A DNA stretch of 41,659 nt, taken from positions 1 to 41,659 of IMG/VR virus record IMGVR_UViG_3300030101_002401; one strand, written 5' to 3'. The DNA is from a virus. A program made the position numbers and the translations under genes. The notes beneath the pieces were generated by a model, which worked only from the letters and a program-made list of their open reading frames with translations, had not been told where the DNA came from and ran no database searches. This document shows, one piece after another, positions 16,485-23,169 of the stretch (position 1 is the first letter of the stretch; each line of letters starts with the position of its first letter).

Positions 16485-16625
16485 ATGAAAGAAAAATATT
16501 TAGTAGTCATAATAAAAGAAGATAACTTTGATGAAGTATGGGACAACATTAAAGATATTAAAGGTGTCAAAGATTCTTTAAGATTATCAACTTATGGTTA
16601 TCGAAAATTGGAAAGTCCATTTTAA
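16485..16625 (+). CDS. 46-residue hypothetical protein
   Basis: A 46-codon gene whose product begins MKEKYLVVIIKEDNFDEVWD. The alternating beta-strand, helix, beta-strand look resembles a tiny ferredoxin-like or ACT-type fold, but this is only a pattern impression. It has AGAAAGGG as ribosome site within a leader (AAAGATATAGAAAGGGTAAA) that recurs before the next gene. Confidence 0.6.
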   Translation: MKEKYLVVIIKEDNFDEVWDNIKDIKGVKDSLRLSTYGYRKLESPF

Positions 16626-16646
16626 AAGATATAGAAAGGGTAAACA

Positions 16647-16727
16647 ATGAATGCAAAAAAAAATAAAATAGATAAAGATATTAAAACACACAAGATAGAA
16701 AGGGTAAACAATGACAGAAGAATATAA
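16647..16727 (+). CDS. 26-residue micro-gene, Lys-rich
   Basis: A 26-codon frame starting at the second copy of the AAAGATATAGAAAGGGTAAA leader. The product is very Lys/Asn/Arg-rich. It overlaps the start of the next gene by 17 bases in another frame. The leader match supports translation, but it may be only a by-product of a duplicated ribosome-site cassette. Confidence 0.35.
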   Translation: MNAKKNKIDKDIKTHKIERVNNDRRI

Positions 16728-17082
16728 CAATATATATCAGGTGGACAATCTCAAGACAGAGAAGAGAGAGTGGAAAGAGGATATATGTATAGAGTTACAA
16801 GATATAGAAAGAACTTACATAGATGAGCAGTTCTATACTGCGGTTCACTACACTGCAAAAGGTTGGTGGGGAAGTAGTAACTTTAGACTACGCAGAGATA
16901 AACAAATAAATAAATACAATGATGGAGCTTGGGAAGTCGCATGGAGTAGTGGTGGTTTTGAGGCTACCATTGGTTTAGTTGATAGACTTGAGACAGTGCA
17001 ACAAATCATGGAGGATATGAAACACTTTCTAGAATATGGAGAGTTTTTATTCCAAGATGAAACAAAAGCAGAGGAGGAATAA
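16711..17082 (+). CDS. 123-residue hypothetical protein
   Basis: 123 residues, soluble, with Trp-rich central strands (HYTAKGWWGSSNFRLRRDKQ; GAWEVAWSSGGFEATIG) and an acidic helical C-terminus ending AEEE. It has a third copy of the AGATAGAAAGGGTAAACA ribosome site and ends on a TAATG junction with the next gene. No family recognised; the compact beta-sheet middle suggests a small binding domain. Confidence 0.65.
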   Translation: MTEEYNNIYQVDNLKTEKREWKEDICIELQDIERTYIDEQFYTAVHYTAKGWWGSSNFRLRRDKQINKYNDGAWEVAWSSGGFEATIGLVDRLETVQQIMEDMKHFLEYGEFLFQDETKAEEE

Positions 17083-17222
17083 TGACAATACAAATAGGAG
17101 AATACGAATTAGAATTAGGTAATAAAATTATTATCGAAACTGATGACTTAACCGAAGATGATATTAAACAAATCGAATACGCATTAGCTAACACTAGTGC
17201 AACTTATAGAGTGGAGGAATAA
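17082..17222 (+). CDS. 46-residue acidic protein
   Basis: A 46-codon gene whose product begins MTIQIGEYELELGNKIIIET, followed by an acidic helix. GAGGAGG in the end of the preceding gene is its ribosome site, and start and stop are both TAATG junctions. Its acidity could suit a DNA-mimic or inhibitor, but there is no direct evidence. Confidence 0.6.
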   Translation: MTIQIGEYELELGNKIIIETDDLTEDDIKQIEYALANTSATYRVEE

Positions 17223-17284
17223 TGAACACAGCAATGGCATATAGAAATAGAAGGGTAAACAAGAAAAGGTATAGAAACCTGTAA
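17222..17284 (+). CDS. 20-residue basic micro-gene
   Basis: A 20-codon frame (Arg/Lys/Asn-rich) starting at the TAATG junction with the preceding gene, with GGAGG as ribosome site. Its stop codon is part of the next TGTAAC box (17280-17285). It could be a real peptide or a read-out of spacer. Confidence 0.35.
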   Translation: MNTAMAYRNRRVNKKRYRNL

Positions 17285-17305
17285 CCTTTTACAAATTACA
17301 GAGTC
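17280..17305 (+). promoter_or_regulatory. Early promoter motif 3 (TGTAAC-N16-AGTC)
   Basis: TGTAACCTTTT at 17280 and AGTCTAAACA at 17302, ending 22 bases before the ATG at 17328, with AAAGGGAG between them. Confidence 0.6.
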
Positions 17306-17327
17306 TAAACAAACAAAGGGAGAACAA

Positions 17328-17681
17328 ATGAAAACAATATACAAAGAACCTAGATTAAGTAAGCCTGAACTAAATGTAGTTACAAAGGTAACAAATCTAG
17401 TAAGCACAGGGAACTTAAGAAGAGAAGAGGGAACTAGATACGATAGAATCATATCTTATAATACTCCAATCGCTTATGTGGTAGATGTTGAAAATGGTTC
17501 GTTCATAAATGAAACTAAAGTAATTTTATGTAATGAGTTTTATTCTATGACTACTGCAAAACACAAGAATATAATAAAGGACTTATATCAAGCATGTTCA
17601 ATAGGAGAGTTTGAATATGATGCCTTCGTTAAAAGAGCTGAAAGAGATGGGGTGGATGTCATTGGCGGTTGGAACAACTAA
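17328..17681 (+). CDS. 117-residue hypothetical protein
   Basis: 117 residues, soluble, basic N-terminal half (MKTIYKEPRLSKPELNVVTK), then a strand-rich middle (IISYNTPIAYVVDVENGSFI) and a helical C-terminus ending GGWNN. It is the first gene behind promoter motif 3, with AAAGGGAG as ribosome site. No family recognised; the layout suggests a small globular protein, function unknown. Confidence 0.65.
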   Translation: MKTIYKEPRLSKPELNVVTKVTNLVSTGNLRREEGTRYDRIISYNTPIAYVVDVENGSFINETKVILCNEFYSMTTAKHKNIIKDLYQACSIGEFEYDAFVKRAERDGVDVIGGWNN

Positions 17682-17928
17682 GACAAACATTAATCAAATA
17701 CTGATTGATGAGACCAAACTACATACTAGAAAATCAAATATGTGGGAGGTCAATAACCCAAGAGTAACTGCAATAGCAATTCATTTCTTAGATGGGATTG
17801 AGAGGTCCAAAGACTTTTCATACAATCAGTTGTTAGATATAAAACATTTGTTATATACCTGGATAGATGTACTGGGGAGACCTGATGCAGCTACTGATTT
17901 ATTACAAGAAATAAGGGAGGAAGAATAA
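17617..17928 (+). CDS. 103-residue hypothetical protein
   Basis: I choose ATG 17617 because AGGAG at 17603-17607 gives a 9-base spacing; this makes a 65-base overlap with the preceding gene. TTG 17611 and ATG 17647/17656 are alternatives. The C-terminal two thirds (VNNPRVTAIAIHFLDGIERS onwards) is helical and ends REEE at a TAATG junction. Function unknown. Confidence 0.6.
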   Translation: MMPSLKELKEMGWMSLAVGTTKTNINQILIDETKLHTRKSNMWEVNNPRVTAIAIHFLDGIERSKDFSYNQLLDIKHLLYTWIDVLGRPDAATDLLQEIREEE

Positions 17929-18065
17929 TGAAGTTAGATATTAAAAAACTAACAGAAATTTATTTGTATATACAAGAACAACTTTCAAACGAGAATGGAG
18001 AGTTTGATAACGAAACAAATTTATTAAGTGCTGTAGAACGAACAATAGAAATGATGGAGGAATAA
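17928..18065 (+). CDS. 45-residue hypothetical protein
   Basis: A 45-codon gene whose product begins MKLDIKKLTEIYLYIQEQLS, probably two short helices, acidic at the end (EMMEE). TAATG junctions lie on both sides and AGGGAGG in the preceding gene serves as ribosome site. Function unknown. Confidence 0.6.
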   Translation: MKLDIKKLTEIYLYIQEQLSNENGEFDNETNLLSAVERTIEMMEE

Positions 18066-18193
18066 TGATTTATATTTTTAGATGTCCTCCTATCAATCAT
18101 CTTATAGTAACAGAGGATGAGCCATACCAAGTTGCAGGAGTCTATCCTATTTGTGATGAGTGTTACTGGATTGCCAGGGATGGTAGTGAGTAA
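18065..18193 (+). CDS. 42-residue cysteine-containing protein
   Basis: A 42-codon gene whose product begins MIYIFRCPPINHLIVTEDEP. Cys7 with a CDEC pair (Cys30, Cys33) could bind a metal, though a fourth ligand is unclear (His12 is a candidate). It starts at a TAATG junction with GGAGG upstream. Function unknown. Confidence 0.6.
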   Translation: MIYIFRCPPINHLIVTEDEPYQVAGVYPICDECYWIARDGSE

Positions 18194-18235
18194 CAGTTGT
18201 TTACAAATAAAGACAACACAGGTAGAATTAAATAG

Positions 18236-18382
18236 ATGTTTATTTTAACTATTATACATCTAACAGGCGAACAGGAAGTCTTTGAATTTGAAACAGAGCA
18301 GGATGCACTGGTAAAAATTAGACAGTACAAAGACTTAGTGAGTTGCATTACTAGATTAGAATATAAACAAACAGTTAGTTAA
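18236..18382 (+). CDS. 48-residue hypothetical protein
   Basis: A 48-codon gene whose product begins MFILTIIHLTGEQEVFEFET then a charged helix. Its ribosome site is weak (AGGTAG), and 42 bases separate it from the previous gene, unlike the tight neighbours. The regular strand-strand-helix pattern supports coding. Function unknown. Confidence 0.5.
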   Translation: MFILTIIHLTGEQEVFEFETEQDALVKIRQYKDLVSCITRLEYKQTVS

Positions 18383-18410
18383 TAAAACTAATTCAAATAG
18401 AAAGGGAGTA

Positions 18411-18641
18411 ATGACAAATATTTTTGACAACCCCAAAAGTATTAAAACATGGGCAATCAAACTAGCTAACGCATGTGGAGGACAAAGAGTAGAGAAATCA
18501 CTTATCTACACGAAATTAAACACAGTAAGAATCGCAGAGCTATTGGATGAATTTGTAGCTGACCACAACGAAAACACAATGAGGATTGCAGAACAATTAG
18601 AGAAAGCAAAGGAAGAAAATGCAAATAAAGAGGAGGAGTAA
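18411..18641 (+). CDS. 76-residue hypothetical protein
   Basis: 76 residues beginning MTNIFDNPKSIKTWAIKLAN, mainly helical, with a highly charged C-terminal helix ending EEE. It has AGAAAGGGAG as ribosome site. It ends on a TAATG junction with a small membrane protein gene. It may be a helical adaptor; no family recognised. Confidence 0.6.
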   Translation: MTNIFDNPKSIKTWAIKLANACGGQRVEKSLIYTKLNTVRIAELLDEFVADHNENTMRIAEQLEKAKEENANKEEE

Positions 18642-18805
18642 TGTTTAGTATCGAAGGATTAATTATTGCAGCAATGTTCGGTTCATTGATGACAATATTA
18701 TTTATAGGATTAAAAGATTTATTTAGAGAGGCATTGAGAGATTTAGGAATGTTAATCACACATAGGAGAGAAGACAAGATGAGGAAAGATACATGGATGA
18801 ATTAA
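18641..18805 (+). CDS. Single-pass membrane micro-protein, 54 residues
   Basis: A 54-codon gene. Residues about 5-24 (EGLIIAAMFGSLMTILFIGL) form one membrane helix, followed by a basic, Arg-rich cytoplasmic tail. GAGGAGG lies upstream at a TAATG junction. Early membrane micro-proteins in phages often block superinfection or alter host transport; no evidence picks one here. Confidence 0.55.
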   Translation: MFSIEGLIIAAMFGSLMTILFIGLKDLFREALRDLGMLITHRREDKMRKDTWMN

Positions 18806-19014
18806 AAAATTGGAGGACCAATGAACTATTAAACAGATTGTATCTACAAAATATAATCGTGGACAAAGCCAAGACAACAACAGAGGCAGAAATAAAACAG
18901 AGAGATAAATTAATGTGTGAAACTTTTGCGCAGGGTATTCCTGTTCAAACAATAGCAAAGAAATTAAAATTGAGTAGGCAAAGAGTCTATAAAATTTTAT
19001 TAAAAAATATGTAA
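18793..19014 (+). CDS. Sigma-region-4-like HTH protein, 73 residues
   Basis: 73 residues. Residues about 46-71 (FAQGIPVQTIAKKLKLSRQR and following) match a helix-turn-helix of the sigma-70 region 4 or Hin recombinase type, with the typical G-IP--IA--L-LSR--VY--L pattern. There is no region 2, so it is not a full sigma factor. The first 40 residues are a charged helix. It overlaps the membrane micro-gene by 13 bases and its stop is part of the next TGTAAC box. I infer a DNA-binding regulator, possibly of that motif; a phage anti-sigma or activator partner is also possible. Confidence 0.7.
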   Translation: MDELKNWRTNELLNRLYLQNIIVDKAKTTTEAEIKQRDKLMCETFAQGIPVQTIAKKLKLSRQRVYKILLKNM

Positions 19015-19035
19015 CTTAATTACCAATGTGTAGTC
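19010..19035 (+). promoter_or_regulatory. Early promoter motif 4 (TGTAAC-N16-AGTC)
   Basis: TGTAACTTAAT at 19010 and AGTCTAAGTA at 19032, ending 30 bases before the ATG at 19066. It overlaps the stop codon of the HTH gene, so that gene's product could act on the motif at its own 3' end. Confidence 0.6.
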
Positions 19036-19065
19036 TAAGTAACAAAGATAAAAAAGGGAGAACAA

Positions 19066-19473
19066 ATGAAAGTAAAAAATAACCAACGAGTACAGCTCGA
19101 ATCTATATATATGAAAAGACCAATGATAATCATTGATACTTTTAATATAGGCACAGAGGAAGAACGAACAATAAGAACGCCTTATTATGGTGCATCAGGT
19201 TACATTGTAAATAACTTGCATGATGGTAAATTTGCCTATGATGTATTTTATGATGATGTTTTTGGTGGTGTAATTTATGCTGACAAAATAGAATTAGCTA
19301 AACCAATAGCATTAGAACATAAGGATAGCAAGTTTTATTTTTGCAATCTTAATGCAGAAGTAAGACTTCAAAGAAGAAACCATAATGAAGATAGAGATTA
19401 TGACAAATATGGAGTCCTTGTAAATTACAAACCAAGAAAAAGTGCTACCTTATGTAAAGCAGAGGAGGAATAA
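19066..19473 (+). CDS. 135-residue hypothetical protein, beta-rich
   Basis: 135 residues, beginning MKVKNNQRVQLESIYMKRPM. Two beta-rich parts (YYGASGYIVNNLHDGKFAYD; FYFCNLNAEVRLQRR) suggest small SH3-like barrels. It is the first gene behind promoter motif 4 and ends in AEEE on a TAATG junction with the Erf-like gene. Co-transcription points to a role in DNA metabolism, but no family was recognised. Confidence 0.65.
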   Translation: MKVKNNQRVQLESIYMKRPMIIIDTFNIGTEEERTIRTPYYGASGYIVNNLHDGKFAYDVFYDDVFGGVIYADKIELAKPIALEHKDSKFYFCNLNAEVRLQRRNHNEDRDYDKYGVLVNYKPRKSATLCKAEEE

Positions 19474-20306
19474 TGGCTAAGTTTAATTTAGATAATTACG
19501 AAACAGTAGAAGACAGACTTAAAAAGTTTTGGAAAGATTATCCAAAAGGTAGGATTGATTCAAATGTTGTACATATAACTGATGATGGTACATGTGTAAC
19601 TATTAGAACAGAAATCTACAAAGATATTAATGATGACAAACCAGTAACCACAGGTATAGCACAAGAGACCAAAGGACAAGGTGGATTCGCAAATGCAGAT
19701 GCCTGGATGGAGAACTGTGAAACATCTTCTATTGGTAGAGCATTAGCTAACTGGAACTATCAGGGCAGCACAAAACCTAGACCAAGCAGAGAAGAGATGT
19801 CAAAGGTTCAGGTAGAAAAGAAACCAGTAAAGAAACCTACTCAAGAAGAACAAGCAGCTATGGAGAAAGTAGTTGATGAGATGGTAGCTGAACCAAAATC
19901 TACAAAGAATGCTGACCAAGTAAATCATATTCTTAAAGAGATGATTCCTGACCAGGAGCAGAGAGACAACATGAAACGCAAGATATACAATGAGTTAGTT
20001 CCTGACCAATTAGATGAAGACATTGAGAAGTGGTCAATCAAACAGGTGGGATTATTTATAGATGTTGTAGAGAAAGAACTTGAAGTTGTTGATGAAATCT
20101 CTGCTGTGTTTGATACAGAGATTATAAAGGTATGTCCTGTATGTAACACATCAGGAAACATTGAAGACAATAGAGAAAAGAAAGCAGATGAACCTGAAAA
20201 GTTTGGTAAGATACCTGACTTTGCATGTAGTAACTATGGAGATAAAGATGGTTGCGGCAAGGGTTGGTGGATAGGTAATGAGGGATTACCTAAAGAGTGG
20301 CTTTAG
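19473..20306 (+). CDS. Erf/ssDNA-annealing-like protein with C-terminal zinc ribbon
   Basis: 277 residues. The N-terminal about 100 residues (YETVEDRLKKFWKDYPKGRI ... ENCETSSIGRALANWNY at 80-96, then KPRPSREEM) carry the S-IGRALA core shared by single-strand annealing/Erf-like phage proteins, and closely follow a version I know from actinophages. A charged linker leads to four cysteines (C221, C224, C252, C261) set as a zinc ribbon. I infer a role in recombination and end-joining of replicating phage DNA, perhaps with the nuclease at 20602-21069. GAGGAGG precedes the start. Confidence 0.75.
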   Translation: MAKFNLDNYETVEDRLKKFWKDYPKGRIDSNVVHITDDGTCVTIRTEIYKDINDDKPVTTGIAQETKGQGGFANADAWMENCETSSIGRALANWNYQGSTKPRPSREEMSKVQVEKKPVKKPTQEEQAAMEKVVDEMVAEPKSTKNADQVNHILKEMIPDQEQRDNMKRKIYNELVPDQLDEDIEKWSIKQVGLFIDVVEKELEVVDEISAVFDTEIIKVCPVCNTSGNIEDNREKKADEPEKFGKIPDFACSNYGDKDGCGKGWWIGNEGLPKEWL

Positions 20307-20593
20307 AACCTATAGGAAATGGTGGTATTGATAAACTATTGGAGAAGTTGCGAGTTCGATACCCTTCTCACGACTTCTCCATACCACCGAAACCTGATAC
20401 CAAATGTAAACAAGAGTATGAGTGTAAGAAATTATTTAATGTAACTTACAGCGACCAGGAGGGAAACATTTATTGTGGGAGACAATATAAAAAAACTAGC
20501 GAAGATAATCCTTACATGTGGGAGTATAGGGAGTGTCATGCTTTATTACAGAAAGCAACTCCAAAAGATAACAGAAGAGAACTACCTTTTTAA
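20297..20593 (+). CDS. 98-residue cysteine-containing protein (GTG start)
   Basis: 98 residues read from GTG 20297, overlapping the Erf-like gene by 10 bases; no in-frame ATG exists near the start. The middle has CKQEYECKK and later CGRQ and YRECH, which could make a zinc site. The tail RRELPF is short and basic. It lies between an Erf-like gene and a nuclease gene, so a DNA-repair partner is likely by context. Function unknown. Confidence 0.55.
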   Translation: MALEPIGNGGIDKLLEKLRVRYPSHDFSIPPKPDTKCKQEYECKKLFNVTYSDQEGNIYCGRQYKKTSEDNPYMWEYRECHALLQKATPKDNRRELPF

Positions 20594-20601
20594 GGATTGA
20601 T

Positions 20602-21069
20602 GTGAGATACACAAACACATACGCAGAAAGACAAGATGTTCCTGATGTAGCTGATATAAAAATGCAGAAGTATCTTAAACACAAAGGTCTTAAAGAATAT
20701 AAAGATTGGTTGAAGATTGGTACAGACCCAAAAGAAAATAAATTAAATTACTTTTGGTTGGTTACTGCAGTGATAAACATACCTGATTATTGTGTCGTGG
20801 TAAAGAAAAAAGTTTACCTGATAGAAGTAAAGGGAACTAAAAGAATAAAAGAATCTGATTACAAAAAACTAGAAGAGCTGCATAAGAAAGCAAAACCTTA
20901 TAATGAAGTCTTTGTAGGTATTATGTATTTTGGAACAGGTCTTAAAAAACCTATGTGGATTCCTTTCAGTGCATTGAAAGGTATGTGGGAAGATAAGAAT
21001 ACTATATGGGGTTACTATGAAAAAGATTTTTTAGGTAATCCAAAGTTGTATAAAATTCTACCTATATAA
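20602..21069 (+). CDS. PD-(D/E)XK-type nuclease, resolvase/exonuclease-like
   Basis: 155 residues from GTG 20602, with AAGGA 6 bases upstream. The core INIPDYCVVVKKKVYLIEVKG gives Pro61-Asp62 and Glu75-x-Lys77, the metal-binding pattern of PD-(D/E)XK nucleases. It is followed by a helix and two strands (FVGIMYFGT; MWIPFSALKGMW) as in small Holliday-junction resolvases and VRR-like enzymes. It probably cuts branched or damaged DNA during replication or packaging, paired with the Erf-like gene nearby. The exact substrate cannot be read from sequence. Confidence 0.7.
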   Translation: MRYTNTYAERQDVPDVADIKMQKYLKHKGLKEYKDWLKIGTDPKENKLNYFWLVTAVINIPDYCVVVKKKVYLIEVKGTKRIKESDYKKLEELHKKAKPYNEVFVGIMYFGTGLKKPMWIPFSALKGMWEDKNTIWGYYEKDFLGNPKLYKILPI

Positions 21070-21078
21070 GGAGGAAGT

Positions 21079-21171
21079 ATGATAAATAAAAATGGTTCAG
21101 GTCCATTAAGAAACTGGATATTAGATGACCCAATTATTGATGATTTGGATGAAGAGTTAGAAGAAGAATAA
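21079..21171 (+). CDS. 30-residue acidic micro-protein
   Basis: A 30-codon gene with a perfect AAGGAGG site 5 bases upstream. The product begins MINKNGSGPLRNWILDDPII and the last half is almost all Asp/Glu. No family known. An acidic tail of this kind is seen in DNA-mimic inhibitors and in single-strand binding protein tails; both are speculative here. Confidence 0.55.
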   Translation: MINKNGSGPLRNWILDDPIIDDLDEELEEE

Positions 21172-21189
21172 AAAAAATAAAAAAAAGTA

Positions 21190-21215
21190 TGTAACCTTTT
21201 TTTTGTTTAGGAGTC
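21190..21215 (+). promoter_or_regulatory. Early promoter motif 5 (TGTAAC-N16-AGTC)
   Basis: TGTAACCTTTT at 21190 and AGTCTAAGTA at 21212, ending 33 bases before the ATG at 21249. It drives only the last plus-strand gene. Confidence 0.6.
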
Positions 21216-21248
21216 TAAGTAGTGTACGCAAAAAAAAAAAGGGGTATT

Positions 21249-21662
21249 ATGCCAAAACATAAATCAATAACAAACGATACATTAGCTAATGAGATGTTAG
21301 CAAAACATCCTAAAATTAATGCAATGTACTCTAAAAGGTACAAATTAAAATTAGGAACAGAACAAGAATTAGCTAGAGTCAGAGTAGCTAGAAAAATAAA
21401 CAAAGATAAATTACATGGTCATACCATTGAAAGAAATGAAGATACAATTTCTATTTGGGATATGCGAGGTAATTATTCTGATGTTCTTAAAACTGATGAC
21501 CATTTTACAGGAGACACTAACTACCCATTTATTAAACTATCTGTAAGACGAAACAGAAAAGATTTTGGATTGCTTGTTGAGGATATTGATTATGCAATCA
21601 ATGTACTCAATCAAGTCAAAAATAATATTCAAAAAGAAATAGATAACCTTAAACAATCTTAA
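21249..21662 (+). CDS. 137-residue hypothetical protein, last early gene
   Basis: I use ATG 21249 (MPKHKSITNDTLANEMLAKH), behind AAAAAGGGG and motif 5, rather than GTG 21222, which lies within the motif's downstream region. The product is a 137-residue basic, soluble protein with helical ends and a strand-rich middle (HTIERNEDTISIWDMRGNYS). Its last 14 bases overlap the end of the metallophosphoesterase gene on the other strand. Function unknown. Having its own promoter copy suggests separate timing or dose. Confidence 0.65.
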   Translation: MPKHKSITNDTLANEMLAKHPKINAMYSKRYKLKLGTEQELARVRVARKINKDKLHGHTIERNEDTISIWDMRGNYSDVLKTDDHFTGDTNYPFIKLSVRRNRKDFGLLVEDIDYAINVLNQVKNNIQKEIDNLKQS

Positions 21663-21669
21663 GGTTATC
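21642..21669. terminator. Bidirectional hairpin inside overlapping convergent gene ends
   Basis: GATAACCTTA (21642-21651) and TAAGGTTATC (21660-21669) make a perfect 10-bp stem with an 8-base loop. The stem holds the stop codons of both the plus-strand gene and the minus-strand metallophosphoesterase gene. On the minus strand it is followed by CTATTTCTTTTT, so late transcripts probably end here; plus-strand termination is likely weaker. Confidence 0.7.
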
Positions 21670-22827
21670 CCATCCTTTCTTGTTGATTGTAAAAGTTAAC
21701 ACTCCAGGATGAGACCACAGTCCAGTTCTTGCAGTAAAGTCCAAAGACTTATCCAAACTCATAGCTTGAAACCAGGTTCTGTCTCCTTGTTGTTTTGCCC
21801 TGAAGTGATGATAGTGAGCAGTAACTAAAATCTTTGCCTGACCTGGTGGTAAGAATCCATACATCTGACCTTTCCACCAGTTCTCTATTTTGTTTTCAGG
21901 ATTTCCACTGCCACCACTCATGTGTCCATGTGTCCAGGCACAGGTCTGTTCTTTGATGGTCATTGTTTGATGATAACCTTCAGGAACAATTACCTTGACA
22001 CTTCCATATCTTTCTTTGTTTGCTTTCATAATCTCATCACAAATCTGCATGTGCATTGTGTCAGAGTTATCAAGTCTTGATGTAAGGACCTGACCTTTAC
22101 TACTCCTGGTCATCTCTCCATGATTACCTGGTATTCCACAAAGAACTTTCTTTTTTGCTAGTGGTAGAAATGTGTCAACAGTTTTCATCATCATTGCTCT
22201 TGCTAATTGATATTGCTCAGATAGTGAGAGACTTACATTATGCGGCATAGCATCATAGAAATTGAGACTGCACCCTTCTGTAAGGTCGCCCAATCCCACC
22301 ATATAAATTTCATCTATATCTACACCTTGCTTTCTCAGTTCTTTAATTCTTTGTACTGCATCCTGTAAAGCAATGTCGTATCTCTTTATAGTATTCTCTA
22401 CTCCATAGTCATCCTTACCCAACTGCCAGTCGCTCATAAAAAAACAAAAGGCGGTATCTCCGCCTTTGTTATAAATTTTAAGAGGTGGTTTCTTAACTGC
22501 ATGTTTGAGTAACTGCTTAAATCTTTTATCGTGTGCAGGATTCTTTCTTCTTACAAGTCCTTTGAAAGCATAGAAAGTTACTGGTTCTCCTCCTTTGAGT
22601 TGAGCATTCCAGGAACTGGCTCTTACTGTTCCTTCTATCTCGTATTCTTTAGGGTCAAATCCCCAGTCTTGTAATATAGAATCGTATTTGTTTTGATAGT
22701 TGGGGTCTGTTCCAACATGTGTGATTTCTCCCTGTCCAGTTTCTTCATTTATATCATAACCTGGTTGCCAACCTGATTTATAATAATTATTTCCTAACTG
22801 TTCAGGTGTTAGATTCTTTTTCTTCAT
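21649..22827 (-). CDS. Calcineurin-like metallophosphoesterase
   Basis: 392 residues. The dinuclear-metal motifs are in order: SDWQLGK with Asp133, GLGDLTEG with Asp181, GIPGNHGE with Asn235-His236, WTHGH with His300/302, and TAHYHHF with His338/340. The first motif has Gln where DxH usually stands, as in related actinophage proteins I remember. The substrate is unknown: a DNA end, nucleotide or RNA phosphodiester. It is the last late gene, after the lysis cassette, and has its own AGGAGATAG site. The N-terminal about 120 residues are an extra domain of unknown role. Confidence 0.85.
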   Translation of the reverse strand: MKKKNLTPEQLGNNYYKSGWQPGYDINEETGQGEITHVGTDPNYQNKYDSILQDWGFDPKEYEIEGTVRASSWNAQLKGGEPVTFYAFKGLVRRKNPAHDKRFKQLLKHAVKKPPLKIYNKGGDTAFCFFMSDWQLGKDDYGVENTIKRYDIALQDAVQRIKELRKQGVDIDEIYMVGLGDLTEGCSLNFYDAMPHNVSLSLSEQYQLARAMMMKTVDTFLPLAKKKVLCGIPGNHGEMTRSSKGQVLTSRLDNSDTMHMQICDEIMKANKERYGSVKVIVPEGYHQTMTIKEQTCAWTHGHMSGGSGNPENKIENWWKGQMYGFLPPGQAKILVTAHYHHFRAKQQGDRTWFQAMSLDKSLDFTARTGLWSHPGVLTFTINKKGWDNLKIV

Positions 22828-22841
22828 CTATCTCCTGTTCC

Positions 22842-22875
22842 CTGTTACTAACAGTTTACAGAATAAGTATGTCAA
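22842..22875 (-). promoter_or_regulatory. Possible promoter and palindrome ahead of the metallophosphoesterase
   Basis: On the minus strand a consensus TTGACA (22870-22875) lies just after the holin stop, and the palindrome CTGTTAGTAACAG (22842-22854) sits where a -10 box would be. No clear TATAAT-like box is visible, so this may be an operator-controlled or weak promoter. Confidence 0.3.
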
Positions 22876-22878
22876 AAA

Positions 22879-23169
22879 CTACTTACTGATTTGTTTTTTA
22901 GCGTATGTCTTTACTACTGCTAAAGCTGCACCACCACCTGCGATTGCTGCAAGTTGAACTGAGTTTGCATCAATTCCTGCCAAGGGAGCAACTACCAATG
23001 CACCAATAAATGCCTCGATAAATGTCCATAGGGTACGCTCTAACATGTCTTTTAAGTCATTACTCATCTTATAACTCCATGCCTCGTTCCAAGGAGTCCA
23101 CCCCACATCTTTCTTAAATGTGCCATCTTGGTTTCTTTTTCTATTATTTTTTTCAAATAAATCTGACAT
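22879..23169 (-). CDS. Holin, r1t-like, two membrane helices
   Basis: 96 residues: a charged 30-residue N-terminus, then membrane helices at about 47-65 (LWTFIEAFIGALVVAPLAG) and 71-89 (VQLAAIAGGGAALAVVKTYA) with a short loop and a basic end. The ERT-W-F-(Q/E)AF-----A helix and AGIDA-SV turn follow the r1t holin family. It would open the inner membrane at lysis so that a wall enzyme can reach peptidoglycan. It starts at the stop of the DUF5675 gene. Confidence 0.75.
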   Translation of the reverse strand: MSDLFEKNNRKRNQDGTFKKDVGWTPWNEAWSYKMSNDLKDMLERTLWTFIEAFIGALVVAPLAGIDANSVQLAAIAGGGAALAVVKTYAKKQISK

